Source: Dichetophora obliterata
Lineage: Eukaryota; Arthropoda; Insecta; Diptera; Sciomyzidae
Direction of reading: 5' to 3'
Length of the DNA: 64,000 nucleotides
Assembly: GCA_963920525.1 (NCBI GenBank)
Contig: OY986438.1
Span: 192,020,962-192,084,961, forward strand
A program made the position numbers and the translations under genes. Each line of letters opens with the position of its first letter. Position 1 is the stretch's first letter. The notes under the pieces were generated by a model. It searched no databases and was not told the DNA's origin. It saw only the letters and a program-made list of their open reading frames with translations. This document shows positions 42,248-54,738 of the stretch, piece by piece.

Positions 42248-43240
42248 TAGTGTCGGGCAGCTTTGCACACTTGAGATTGTGTTTGTGCAGTAAAATATGT
42301 ATTCGTCTCACCTACAGAACGATCAAAGCTTCAGTGTTCAAGCGAATGTCAAGCAGATAAGATCCGCGCTTTCGTGTTCCTTGGATATATTTTATTATAT
42401 CTGTGTCGATAAGCAATAATAGCTTAAGTCGATTTAAGACAGAACTGAGTTATTGATATAGTTGTGTTCCACGTATATATCATTATGAACACACAAAATC
42501 TAGAACTTCTACCATGACTTTAGCCAAATATATGACGCGAAAATGAAAGACCCTTTCATATAACTTATATGGCGATTGAAAACTTTGAAGCAAGATTTTT
42601 GGAAACTTTGAAATAAGACTTAAGCTGTTACTGCTCATCGACACAGATATGACGTAAGACTACACTGTATAAAATTTTATGTATGCAAAATTTTTGGAAG
42701 TATGTATGGGAAAATTTTTTATTCTTAGAAAATAACGGAATGGCGCGGCACCAAAGAGGTAAAATTAAAAAATTATGCATTACAAGGCATTACGATAATT
42801 TGTATGGTCAATATAAGGTAATTGTAGGGCATGTGATGAAAAAATTAATTAATTATTTAAAAGCGGCATGTCCGCATATCATACCATATAGTGATCAGTT
42901 CCAAGTACGTAAAATGGCAAAACACAATAAGCCTTGGCAAAACACAATAAGCCTTGGCAAAACACTATTTTTTACTATTAGCCTGCCTTTTTACATTTCC
43001 ATCTGCCTATCTGTATTTCAAATTATCCGTTTGTCGGTCTGTTTTCTTTTGACAGTCCGTCCACTACTTATTTATTTAATTTCGCAATACAAGCCCGAGC
43101 AAAAAAACATCCCATAATGCCTAGTAAGATTTCTGCAAAAAGCGCTTCAGCACTACTTTGCTTTCAGTGTGAGCTTTAAAGCACTCATTAATACATACTT
43201 AAGACGAGAAAGTATAGGTGTGCAAAGCTGCCCGACACTG
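42248..43240. mobile_element. hAT-type non-autonomous element in the Pao pol
   Basis: Terminal inverted repeats TAGTGTCGGGCAGCTTTGCA on the left and CAGTGTCGGGCAGCTTTGCA read from the right. Flanking 8-bp repeats ATCTAAAA (42240-42247) and ATCTAAAC (43241-43248) fit the 8-bp duplication of hAT elements. Length 993 bp. No transposase; a 144-codon frame at 42683 is not recognised. An internal 25-bp tandem duplication (GGCAAAACACAATAAGCCTT) lies at about 42917-42960. Confidence 0.85.
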
Positions 43241-43847
43241 ATCTAAACGCATGAGTAGGCGATTTTAAACGGGCTTAATTTGGAGAGAAGATGTTCCTAA
43301 AATTTCAAATAGTTATCCGATGACACTAAAACTACTTCAATGTCTTGAAAAAAAGCTTTATCCTCAACATCTTCCCATTATTTCTCAACAAATGAAAGAT
43401 TTTGTAGATAAAGGTTACGCCCGAAAGCTGTCTGCAGAAGAGATAACCCGATGTGATGGGAAAATATGGTACCTTTCGATATTTACTGTCGTCAATCCAA
43501 ATAAACCAGGAGAAGTTCGATTGGTCTGGGATGCAGCGGCCAAAGTAAATGGAGTTTCTTTAAATTCAATGCTGCTCAAAGGTCCCGAATTTTTGGCACC
43601 ACTGCTATCAACACTATATGGGCTTAGAATGAAAAAAATTGCAGTATGTGCTGATATAAAGAAAATATTTCATCAAGGTAAAATTCGTAAAGAAGCAATT
43701 TTTATGGCGTAACAAGGAAACAACGAGATGTCCTGATGTTTGCGTTATGCAAGTGATGACCTTTGATGCAGCATGTTTCCCAAGTTCAGCACAATATATT
43801 AAGAACAAGAATGCTCTGCAGTTTAAGCAAATATATCCAAGAGCACA

Positions 43848-44202
43848 CAGTAAAAAATATGAGCATAAATTGTATACCATTTTGTATACATATAAATCCA
43901 AACCCAAAATGTTATAAAATTTATACCATCAAATCATATAAATTTTTCCAGACCATTTTTCTCGTCAGACCAATCGAAACAACCATATTTTTAAATTTCC
44001 CGATTTCGGTGAATTTTTTACTTTCGAACCAGAATACATTTTGATTTACACATGATATCCATATAAAATTTTTAAATTATATTTGTTCTATTATTTTTAT
44101 AATATTGAGTGGTATAAAATTTATAAATTATTTGGAATAAAAAAAGTTTATACCACACAAATGTTATAAAAAAGATAAAATTTACCCTCAAATTTTTTAC
44201 TG
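43848..44202. mobile_element. 355-bp MITE in the Pao pol
   Basis: Ends CAGTAAAAAATATGAG and, reversed, CAGTAAAAAATTTGAG. Interior is AT-rich with repeated TTTATACCA/TGGTATAAA words. It splits the Pao RT between ...YPRAH and AVDF. CAGT..ACTG ends suggest hAT, but a clean 8-bp duplication was not found. Confidence 0.75.
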
Positions 44203-44516
44203 TGCAGTGGATTTTATAATACATCATCATTATATCAACGATTTACTGAATTGGGCAGATTCTGAAACTGAAGCAATAGAACTGTCAAAAGAGGTGTCTT
44301 TTATTCATAGCAACGGTGGGTTCTTCATCTGAAATTGGAAACCAAACTCAAAAACCGTATTTGCAAGTTTGGGTGCATTGGAAGGTAAATAAAAATCATG
44401 TATCAATTGGTTCAAACATAGAAATGGGCAATGACAAGGTTTTAGGAATGTGGTGGTCAACTGATAAAGATGTTTTTACTTTTTTCCTCAAACTCAATCG
44501 GGTTAACACAGACATA

Positions 44517-45767
44517 AAGGGTGTTTTTTTTAGAGGTTTGTTTTTCGAATAGAGATAAAACTGGCATTTTGTGGTCAAATCTGGCAACTCTAATGTCATT
44601 TATGTTCAGTTTGGTTTGCCATTTCATCATGAACAGGTTGACAAAAGAACAACGCTTGCAAATCGTGCAAATTTATTTCGAAAATAATGGTTCAGTTCGC
44701 GAAGTTTACCGCAAGCTCCGTCCATTTTATGGTCGACGTAATCGTCCATCAGAGCAATTAATTCGGTTAACCATGGGTCGTTTTCGCACTACGTTTACTC
44801 TATGTGATAATACGCATCCGCAGAGACGTCGAACAGTGCGCACCGAAGAAACAATTGCCGTTGTAGACAAAAATGTTGAAGAGGACCCGAATGAATCGAT
44901 TCGCCACCGTGCACAGCAATTGGAGCTTTGTCCATCAACTTTATGGAAGATTTTGCGCAAAGATCTTGGCTTGCGACCTTACAAGATCCAGCTTGTGCAA
45001 GAATTAAAGCCGCGAGACCATGCAATGCGTCGTGATTTTGGTGTATGGGCCGAAAATGAGATTGATCTCGATGCTGATTTTTATCGCAAAATTTTGTTCA
45101 GTGATGAGGCTCATTTTTGGTTGAATGGCTACGTCAACAAGCAAAATTGCCGCATTTGGAGTGTCCACATCCACAAAAACTGACTGTTTGGTGTGCTCTA
45201 TGGGCTGGTGGAGTCATTGGGCCATACTTCTTCCGAAATAATGCTGGAGAGTCAGTTACCGTTAATGGAGACCGGTATGGAGCCATGATAACCGACTATT
45301 TTGTTCCCGAATTGGATGGCATGAATGTGGATGAGTTGTGGTTCCAACAAGACGGCGCTACATGCCACACAGCGCACGTCACAATCGATTTATTGAAGGA
45401 AACATTCGATGAGCGCATAATTGGCCACCAAGATCGTGTGATTTGACACCATTGGATTATTTTCTTTGGGGATATGTGAAGTCGCTCGTCTACGCCAACA
45501 AACCAGAAACGTTAGGAGACTTGGAAGCCAACATTCGTGACGTTATTGCCGACATACGGCCCCATATGCTCGAAAAAGTGATTGAAAATTGGACCTGTAG
45601 AATTGGCTTTATTCGAGCCAGCCGTGGCGGCCACATACCCAAAATCATATTTAAACATTAATGGTATAAAATTATTCTTCCAATAAAGCCAAATTGATGG
45701 ACATTAAAACGATTTTCTTGTGTCTTATTTCAATTCGAAGTTCTATACCTCTAAAAAAAACACCCTT
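44517..45767 (+). mobile_element. Tc1/mariner-superfamily element with TA duplication
   Basis: Inverted ends AAGGGTGTTTTTTTTAGAGG, flanked by TA on both sides (44515-44516, 45768-45769). Total 1251 bp, the usual size of an autonomous mariner-type element. It carries one transposase pseudogene in plus orientation and interrupts the Pao RT/RNase-H region. Confidence 0.93.
44629..45661 (+). pseudogene. Tc1/mariner-type transposase, frameshifted
   Basis: ATG at 44629 starts MNRLTKEQRLQIVQIYFENN (helix-turn-helix DNA-binding region), followed by RPSEQLIRL, a second HTH (SIRHRAQQLELCPSTLWKIL) and the catalytic ILFSDEAHFWLNGYVNKQN with the first Asp. A deletion near 45160 shifts frame; LTVWCALWAGGVIGPYFF and LWFQQDGATCHTAHV (second catalytic Asp) follow in another frame. 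A second deletion near 45415 shifts to the frame with CDLTPLDYFLWGYVKS (third catalytic residue, Asp) and HMLEKVIENW. All three catalytic residues persist, but two deletions make it non-functional, so the copy is fairly young yet dead. Confidence 0.92.
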
Positions 45768-46930
45768 TATTATCTGGAGTAAAAAGACCAACTAAAACTG
45801 ACTTATTAAGATCTCTTATGTCTATATTTGATCCTCTTGGTTTCTTATCATCATTTGTGGTATACCTCAAAATATTGCTACAAGAAGTCTGGAGAGCTAC
45901 TGAAGGATGGACCGATGAGGTGAATGACGATGTCTTTAAAAAATGGCTGATGTGGGTAAAATTGTTGCCAAATATTGCAACTATGAGAATTCCTCGGTGG
46001 TACTCGATTCATCTGAACTCTACATCACAACTTCACGTGTTTGTTGATGTAAGTGAAATGGCATATGCAGCGGTTACATATTTTCGAATTACCTCTTCAG
46101 ATACCATACAGTGTGCTCTGGTAAGTGCTTAAGTTAAAGTAGCTCCGAAGCAACCTGTATCTATCCTCGCATGGAACATAGGAGGGCAGGTGTGTTTGGC
46201 GTACGTTTAGCTAACACGATTTGCAGCAGTCATAATTTTTCATTAGAAAAGCGTTTATTTTGGTCAGACTCAAACACCATTTTGGTATGGTTGTCTGCAG
46301 ATCCAGGAAACTATACTGCACTTGTAATGTTCCGAATTGGTGAAATACTTGACCACAGCAAAAACTCTGAATGGAGATATATTTCCACTAAAGAAAACGT
46401 TGCAGATGATGCTACCAAGTGGAAAAATTCCTTTAAATTTGATATGCAGAGTAGGTGGTTTAGTTGTCCCATATTTTTGAAGCATCCTGAATCTTCGTGG
46501 CCTCTAAAAAATTCGGAGATACTAAAATCATCGGAAGTACTAAGACCACATTTAATCATGGTTCACTCTAATCAGTTACCCAATTCAACTTTAATTTAAT
46601 TTGATTTCTTCGTGGAAAAGATTGGTTAGCTTTATACATTTTTACATAAAGTACGACAAAGATTTCTTACAAAAAAAGCACTTCCTTTTTTGTTTCCTGA
46701 AAACTGTAAGTTGATAGCAATGTCAGAAAACTTAATATTGTATATTGTCAAATGCAAAACGATTTCTTCAAAGATGAAATCGCTATTTTAGCAAAATCCA
46801 AAAGTGAAATCTTGAAATCAAGCGTCCTTTACAAATGTTCCCATACATCGAAGAATTCGCTTAGCGGTTGGAATATCTGAATATACCAAGAGACCAATGA
46901 AGAACTCATCGCAAACAAACTCCTATTTTG

Positions 46931-47353
46931 AGGAACTTGAGAAAATCTTTTATTTGTAAAAATAAATAAATTGGATTACCACTGGACTAAACGTAGCAAT
47001 CTAAAAGGAGACTATATAAAGAAACAAAACGCTTTTTTGCCAAAAAAATACCTTTTATTTAAAAAGTCACTCATTTATCAAATAGTCCTCTATTTTTTTA
47101 AGAAAGAAAGATTTTTTATCTTGTAATAAGAATAAACTTAGTCAGAAAAGCAATAAAGAAATTATATTAAAAAAAATGGAATACTTTCAATACCTTTCCA
47201 ACGGTAACTCATAAAATTGGATAATAGATGACGGAGATATGATTTGTTAAAAATTTATTCATTTTCACAATGATCACTTTTTTATTAAAAAAATGGCATC
47301 TCCATCACTGCACGATGAATGGCAATAAAATAATTAACGATTTTATATTCTTA
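46931..47353. other. No gene seen
   Basis: AT-rich sequence between the Pao remnant and the Helitron-like element. No LTR end was recognised. Confidence 0.4.
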
Positions 47354-49978
47354 CTAGCTGATATACCCGGTGTTTCTCGAAAGGCATTTATATAAACATT
47401 TTAACATATACCTCTGGATTAAATGTTTTTAAAATTCTGGAATAATGAAAAAATGTTGAATTTTATTTTTAAGCTGCCGTTAGAAAGCTAATTGAACGAA
47501 CTTTAATCCAAAAAAATTTTGGAAAATTTTTGTTGTTGGTGGTTCCATCTCTTGTGGTGAGGTAATTGAATTCAAAGAAGGAGTACGAAAAACATGTTGA
47601 GTTATGGACATTTTAAAGTCTAAACAAAGATTTCTATTAAAAAATATATTGAACTTTTAAGCAAAAAAAATTTTAATGAAATATATTTAAAACAGCGGAG
47701 ATATTGGCATTAAAAGTAAAAACTTTGATTTTCATATAAATTTTTTCTCACTATAAGCTACCAATGTTTTATGAAAAATTCGTTGTACTTAAAATGATTG
47801 TACTAAAATTTATATTAGCTGCGTTTTTTTCAGGGGAGATGAGGATCATATCATCGCATTTGCAAGCAAAGCAAAAACAACAAAAAATCCAGCAAGTGAG
47901 CTGGGCATTTAAATTGATCCAATTCTATGTTTTTAAGTGTTGAAAGCGCAACTGTAAAAGTAGACAACACAGGCAAAAAATTAAGTAGATCACTATAAGG
48001 AAGATTTTATATAATCCAAAATGTTCATAAGCACTCTAGACACACAACTGCATTCTTAGGGATAAATGGGGACGTTCAAACTATATAGAGAATTTAAAAC
48101 AAAACTCAGTTTTATTAATAGTCTGGTTTGAAAAAATAGATTTTTAGCCATAACTTTTGATTGGAAAGAGATATTGGGGTAATTTTTTTCACATAAATCA
48201 TTTTTGAGACTTGATTTATTTGTAAAAAATATAAAAACAACATTTTGGAAAAAATAAATTTCGCGAAAAAAATCAAAGGGTACCCCTGTTTTGATGACAA
48301 AAACAGTATAAGAACTTTTGCGTTTAACTGTAAGATTTTTTGCAAATAAGTGCTATGTCATATGAAAGGTAGCCAGATGTGCAATTTTTAATTGATTTCA
48401 TTTTTACAACAACAACAATTTTTGAGTCATTTTTTGAGTAAAAAGTCAATATTTTGGACCTTTTTTGACATTATCATATAACATATATACACTGACTTAA
48501 CGCTACAGTTGAAAATATATTTGTAAAGCGGTTTGATTAAACTTTTGAACAACAAAATTGAATGAAATATATTTATGAACAGCGGAGATATTTGCATCGA
48601 AAGACCAAACTTTGATTTTCATGTCGTTTTTTTCTCATTCTTAGGTAAGGGGTCGTCCATAAACTACGTTACCAATTTAGGGGGGGAGGGGTTTTGAAAT
48701 TTGCACTACGATAAATAACGGTAGGGGGGAGGTGTTTAGATATTGTAAGGTTACCAAAAATTAAAAAAATCGACGAAAAACCTATAATTAATAACACAAT
48801 CATTTCAAAAATTTTTAACCTTACATGTTTATGTTTGATCGTCTAAATTTATGGTTAACTTTTGTTTCAACGATTTCTTCCACCACCTTTTCCCTCGACA
48901 CAGGAACCTTTTGGTATTCCTTCACCATCTCAGCACACGTCTGAAAAATTTGGGTCTTTGCTTTTGCGACAGGCTTTGACGTTAAGGCCTGAATGTTCTT
49001 GATCAAAGGAGATACCGTATGACATGTACTGTCCTTCTCAGAAAGAAGAAATCGGTTCAAGGTCGTGTCCTACCTGCGGCTTGTATTTCGTTTTTAAAAC
49101 TTCTATGAATTGCCATAAGTTTGTATTATATCGTTTACAATAAATCGGAATAAAAAATACTATTTTAATAAATCAATTTTCAGAAAGCATTTACACAAAA
49201 ACACAGAACTTGGTGCAGCTCGGGTGCAGCCTTTAAGGGTACTCTGTCAAAGACCAGGTGAATTTCTTTGCGTTAGAAATGAGGATTCACCTGAATGGGT
49301 CGACATAGAATCCGATGAAAAATTATATTTTGAAGAATCCTCAACAAAGGTACCAGATTCTTCTATCCCAGTGATTTAGAGCATTGAATCTTGGATCACA
49401 GATGGAATAGCTTTTACAGATGATATTAATTACTGATTTTTTTCCAATTGTTCCTTTAATGTATCTAGTCATACTAGTCACTAATACTAGTGAAAATTGT
49501 CAGAGCTAGTCAAAATATATAACCATTCGAATGAATTGATTTCATATGTCACGTTACTTTATGGGGGGGAGGGGTTTTAAAAAGCACAACGAAAAGTAAC
49601 GCAGGGGGAGGGGGGTAAAAAAACCGGAAAATCAGTAACATAGTTTATGGACGACCCCTAACGATGTTTTATGAAAAAGTCGTTGTACTGAAAATTTCTA
49701 CAATTTTGAATATATGTGAGTGTTTTTGATGTCAAAATAACAAAAAATTTCTATAATTAAATACACAAAAATGTCCGATGCTAAAAAGCTTTATAATAAA
49801 AAAATTACCATTGGTTGAAAAATTTCAGAAGGGGCGTGGCAAAAACTAAGTATGTAACATTTCAAGTTAGAATACACTTAAAATGTGTACCTAGTTTGAG
49901 CGAAATCCGTTGAGCCATTTAGATTTGTATAAAGGCCAAACAAACAAACAAAGCATAAATGAGTTTTATTACTATAGA
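47354..49978 (-). mobile_element. Helitron-like element, copy A (interrupted)
   Basis: On the minus strand it starts A|TCTATAGTAATAAAACTC at 49978 and ends ACCGGGTATATCAGCTAG|T at 47354, matching Helitron termini and A|T insertion. The start region has the GCCTTTATACAAATCTAAA and CTCAAACTAGGTACACAT words shared with copy B. It contains modules with ATTTCATT and ATCTCCGCTGTT. No Rep/helicase gene. A 1-kb Harbinger-like element is inserted at 48649-49658. Confidence 0.7.
48649..49658. mobile_element. Harbinger-like element with TAA duplication
   Basis: Ends GGGGTCGTCCATAAACTACG and, reversed, GGGGTCGTCCATAAACTATG, flanked by TAA (48646-48648, 49659-49661). Copy B of the host Helitron-like element shows the uninterrupted site with a single TAA near 52895, proving both the borders and the 3-bp duplication. 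Subterminal G-rich runs lie at both sides. Interior has an 79-codon minus frame (48821-49060; VEEIVETKVNHKF) and a plus stretch (about 49195-49377; PGEFLCVRNEDSPEWVDIES) that look protein-like but were not recognised. 3-bp TWA duplications are typical of PIF/Harbinger. Confidence 0.8.
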
Positions 49979-51033
49979 TAACTTAAATAGACAAAGTTTC
50001 TACAAAATCAAATTGCATGAACTCAACTACGTGGCGTGGAATGCCTTATATAAATTTCAAAAACGTTCTTTAAGCTTGAAATTGCCAAGTTTTCGAAAAA
50101 TTACACAGGTTTCAAAGTCAATCACACGAAGATGCCTCTAGAACTTTCTAGATGTTTCTAGAACGTTTTTGACGTCGTTTCGTGCTATAGATCGATACAA
50201 AGTTATCAACGGTTTATCCTTTTAACCATTTTTTGCAAAGCAAACTTACAGTTTTTAGTACCTAGATATAAAAATTTCTTTATTATATTCGTAAAAAGTA
50301 GGAACGTTTAACTTCTAAAATAGAGTACAATAAAAAGCATCAAATTAAGGATGTTCTTCGCTACAGTAACTTCCTGGCATTTCACATTAAGCGAATTATT
50401 CGCTCATAAATAAACTAAAATAGTTTTAAGCCGCACAACCCACTATAGTGACTGTTCACCATAATACATATTTTTTTTTTGTTTTGTTATTTCTTTCATT
50501 TATCAGACAATTTATAGCTGTTGATTGCGTATACCGCTTTCCAAGAGCTTGTCAGCGTGTTACCGTTACGCTTTGGGGCCTATGTTCAAGTGTGGATTTT
50601 AATGAATGATTTGGATTGGGGAGTGGAAGGTAGAAGAAGGTTTTGGTGTTGGACACTCATTTATGAATTCTATAAAATGCTTGTTGAACTTGTTTATATC
50701 GCGTGTCACGTTGAAAATATTTATTTTGTGATTTTATTACTATTATTTTTGTTGTATTTCGTCTTGGTTGAAGAGCAGCCATGAAGGTCAGTTCGGCAAG
50801 AACGCAATAACAGCTAAAGTGTGTTTCTCTCTCTCTCTCTCGCTCTTTCTTTATTTCGAAATTTCTTTTAATTGCATTAGTAGTAGAGTCAGGCCACAAG
50901 AGTAGATTTTGCATATGGTTGGAGTTGGTGGGCAAGTTTGTTTGTTATAGCATAAATTAACTTCGTGCAAAGCTTTGAAATGCGTAAACTTACCAACACT
51001 CTTGACAACTCCTTTCATGTCTGGGCTTAACTC
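49979..51033. other. No gene supported
   Basis: AT-rich; an 87-codon frame at 50521-50784 is hydrophobic at its end (VILLLLFLLYFVLV) but has no recognised motif or splice context. A (CT)n run is at 50826-50846. A CTTCTAGATGTTTCTAGAACG-like cluster lies near 50140-50170. Confidence 0.35.
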
Positions 51034-51487
51034 TTAAGGCGAATTTACACGATTCACTATCATCCTTCACTTTGGATGAATCATCTGATTTGTAAAATGT
51101 AAATTGAGTTTCATCTTTAAAATGAAGATGATTGTCATCCACATTGAACAGTGAAAGAAGTAGAAGGTCTTCCTACTTTTGATGAAAGTGAAAGCAAACC
51201 GAACTGATGTGTCATTCGTACTAAAACACAATTGAAAGGTGTTAACATAATTTGAAGCAGAAAGTTTATATTTTTTTTTATTTAATTGCTGAATAGCTTT
51301 TATTTACTTAATTTTTTAAAAGTCAATAAAATTAATCAGCCAGAGAATATATTTTGACATTCAACACCGAATCATCCATCAAATTTCAAATTTACACTTT
51401 GAATAATGTAAATTAAAAATTGATTCACTGTCATCGTTCAACGTTCACTATCATCGTTTTTAATGAAATGTGTAAATTCGCCTTTAA
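51034..51487. mobile_element. MITE with TTAA flanks and GGCGAATTTACAC ends
   Basis: Inverted ends GGCGAATTTACAC (51038 onward) and GTGTAAATTCGCC (ending 51482), each next to TTAA (51034-51037 and 51484-51487). Subterminal ATTCACTATCATC and its reverse recur inside. A piggyBac-like origin is possible; no coding capacity. An extra T on the right leaves the exact border uncertain. Confidence 0.7.
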
Positions 51488-52576
51488 GAACCTCTTAATT
51501 AACACACTCGGCCAGAGTTGCACACGGATAGTGGTTGTATATTGCCTTTACTTATTTTATGTTTCATATTTTTTCGTATGAAAACTTTTCTCATCGTTCG
51601 AACTTTTTTACAACTGAAGGCGGAAATTTTCAGCCTTTTGTATATTGTATATAACATATATTAATTCGTCATGGTAATTATTTGATTTGTTGGTTTTTTT
51701 ACTATTTTCACAACATTTCACAAAAATATAAAAGCAACAGTAAATTATAGCTTATTCTAGGTGTTTGAGACGCTTTTCACGCTTTCTTTAAGCTTTCAGA
51801 TTTCAGAGATTTTTTTGGTGGGTGTTAATACGGTCGATGGGCAGATTTTTCCTTGGTCAAAAAGTTAAGTATGTATGTATGTATATGCGTGTCACTTTGT
51901 GGCCATTAACGACACCTTGATTAATTTATTTTCAGACCGTGATTTTTACCTTGACTTCAATTCATTTCGTGCGAATTCATTCTGATTGAATGATGACAAA
52001 ATATTTATTATGTGCGGATTCGTTGACATTATAATTAATGTTAACTTTTAATGAGAGTTTCTGGCGTAAAAATATTCCACTGATATTTGAAAAATCATCA
52101 TTGCTGTCATTACATTTAATGATAGCAAATATATTTAATAAAAATTAGAAAAAATATTCGAATCCGGAACCGGAAGAATTATGCCCAAAAAATTTATTTA
52201 TGTAAAAAAATGTAACGAAATAAAAATAGAGTTTAATTAAAAATCTTGATATTTTCAAATGAGTTGCAGAAATTATAGCATAATGAATGCAAAAACTATT
52301 TGTTCTCTTTAAAATTTCCTACACGACCAACAAAGGTTCCGCTAAATATAAGCATGGTAACTCTACAAAAGCAACAACAAGACTTACACGGCCTTTCTGC
52401 AAACCAGTGTTGTCAACCGAAATTATCACAGAAATTACTTTTTTCCCATATTTGAAATTTAAAATTGTCACAAAAATGCCCATGGTAATTTTTTAATTAT
52501 AAAATACCACAGCAATTAAAACATTATATAAAAAAATAGCAATTAAAAAATACCTCAAAAATGCCAAAAGTATTCA
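51488..52576. other. No gene; includes a dispersed ~100-bp repeat
   Basis: AT-rich. At about 52316-52415 lies TCCTACACGACCAACAAAGG with CATGGTAACTCTACAAAAGC, which matches 58520-58615 in the same orientation. A TATGTATG run lies at about 51870-51886. Confidence 0.4.
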
Positions 52577-53065
52577 ATCTATAGCAAAAAAAACTCATTT
52601 TCTGTTTGTTTGTTTGACCTTTATACAAATCTAAACGGCTAAAGGGACTCCGCTCAAACTAGATACACATATTAAATGTATCGTGGATTAAATCAATACA
52701 TACTAAGTTTATGCCACGCCCCTTAGAAATTTTTCAACTAACGGTAATTTTTTATTATGATACTTTTTAATATCGGAGTTTTTTGTGTATTTAATTTTAA
52801 ATTTTTTTGTTATTTTGATATCTCTAAGATTTTTAAGACTCTAATGTCTTAAAAATTGTAGAAATTATAAGTACAACGACATTTTCATAAAACATCGTTA
52901 CCTAAGAATGACAAAAAAAACGACATGAAAATCATAGTTTAGACTTTCGATGCAAATATCTCCGCTGTTCATAAATATATTTCATTAAAATTTTTTTTGT
53001 TCAAAAGCTCAATAAAACTGCTTCACAAAAATAGTTTCAATAGTTTCAGTACCATTGGGTCAGTG

Positions 53066-54738
53066 CATGGGCGTCCACAGGAGGGAAAGGGGGAGCCTGC
53101 CACCCTAGGCACTGAGTTTTTAAATATCTTTAATTAAATCAAAAAGCCGTAAGCTACGATTAAAAAATTTTACAGGAGAGCCAAAAAATTTTCTAAATTG
53201 TAATTGTATGTTTCACTCAAACTTAGGGATTTTAGAAATTGTTTAATAAAAAAGTCATTTTTATTTCTAGCAGTGTTCAATTTAGCAAGAACATGTATTT
53301 TGATAAGGTGCATCAATAATCAATCAATCAAATGGCTTTTTTGATTCTATATGACGATATTTTCATTATAAATGTTAAAACATTTTGAAGAGAACTCAAA
53401 AATACTTTTTTAAAGTATATAGTAGTAAATACAAAATTTTTAATTCACATTCATTTTTAAAAACATGATTAATTATGCATTTCAATTATTAGTTTTCGTT
53501 ATTCAGAATAATGAATAATTTGTTTATTCATTTGAAAAAAGAATGCAATTCACAAAGAATTTCAGAATTTTCATTCATTATTCATTTTTTATTCATTATT
53601 TATTTTTACAGAACTACTAATTTTCTAATGAATTATTATTTTTTTATTCATTATTCACATGTTATTCATTATTCATTTGTTATTCATTATTAATTTTTTA
53701 TTCATTATTTATTTTTTATTTATGGCTTAGGACTAAAATGAATAAAAAAAAATAATAAAGAATAACAAATGAATAATGAATAAAAACTTAATAATGAATA
53801 ACAAATGAATAATGAATAAAAAATGAAAAATTAATAAAAAATTTATAACGCATAAAAAATTATAATGAATAAAAAAAAATAATTGAAAATTCTGAAATTC
53901 TTGTGAAATTCTTTGTGAATAGCATTCAAATGAATAAAAAAATTAATTCATTATTCTTTATAACGAAAATTAATAATTGAAATGAATAATAAATGATTTT
54001 TGTAAAAATGTATGTGAATTAAAATTTTTATTTGTAAATCAAATTTTGTATTCATTGAATGCATTCTTATGTGGTTATTTAACTAAAAACAAAGCCATTA
54101 GTAAATACTACGAATGCAATGGAAGAAATTACGATGTTATGCTTACGATAAATTGAGGAATAATAAGGAATGATATCCCTATTAGTCGAAGATCATTCTT
54201 CGGAGCAACAGATGGTAAGGGATATTTAAGCCAATAACGCATATGAACTTGGACGATAAGCGAATTAATGTTTTAAAGTAATTAAACATAAGAAGAAAAC
54301 AAAGTAAAATGAATTTAAAAAACTAAATGCTTTCCCAAAAGTCGGATTAAAAAATCGTTTTTCTGTCATAAAGAGGATCCAATTTGTATAATTTTCTTAA
54401 TTTTTCGTAAACTTAATGGAATCCTGCAGTATTTAAATTTGAGAAAATTGCAGCGGTTAGGCAAGGGAAAAGCTTCTGATTCAAAAACGAAAAAAAAATT
54501 AGGAGATTCAGAACAAAGTAGGTTAATTTAAAATTGTGCACTAATTTTTAAAAAAATCTGATGGCAAATTCTTTTTTTTAAGAAAACGCTTGAACATTAG
54601 AATATCTTATGGTCAAAAGTTTTTTAGAACTAAAATTTAAAAAGGAAAATTTTTTAGGTAAAATTTTCTTTATGTGCATTCTAGACTCCTTTATGCCTTT
54701 TCCCCACCCCCCTACAACAAATCCTGCGAACGCCCTTG
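53066..54738. mobile_element. hAT-like element with near-perfect 8-bp duplication
   Basis: Ends CATGGGCGTCCACAGGA and, reversed, CAAGGGCGTTCGCAGGA. Flanks are GGTCAGTG (53058-53065) and TGTCAGTG (54739-54746). Length 1673 bp, no transposase. A separate AT-rich palindrome occupies its centre. Confidence 0.75.
53438..54028. repeat. 590-bp palindrome built from ATTCATT units
   Basis: Outer arms AATTTTTAATTCACATTC (left) and GAATTAAAATTTTTATTTG (right) and inner arms (TTTCAATTATTAGTTTTCG against CGAAAATTAATAATTGAAAT) are inverted copies; the middle is ATTCATTATTCATTTTT-type repeat on the left and its complement (AATGAATAA) on the right. It may be a MITE nested in the hAT-like element or its expanded core. 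Confidence 0.8.

Larger units (their letters stand above)
41990..46930 (+). pseudogene. BEL/Pao LTR-retrotransposon pol, with three nested insertions
   Basis: Pieces of one Pao-type polyprotein in order. 42020-42247: RLEWVVHGG, YLSLKNVG, SPENIRANLVLEETSK (protease-RT linker). 43241-43847: TGLIWRED, MTLKLLQCLEKKL, FTVVNPNKPGEVRLVWDAAA, GVSLNSMLLKGP, CADIKKIFHQ (first RT aspartate) and FDAACFPSSAQY. 44203-44516: HYINDLLNWADSETEAIELS, where the usual YVDD is YIND, and LGMWWSTDKDVF. 45768-46930: TDLLRSLMSIFDPLGFLSSF, then RNase-H-like VDVSEMAYAAV and a broken WSDSNTILVW-like stretch, then integrase-start remnants to about 46930. The gaps are exactly a hAT MITE, a small MITE and a mariner. Stops, frameshifts and the altered catalytic motif show it is dead. 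LTRs were not identified. Confidence 0.85.
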
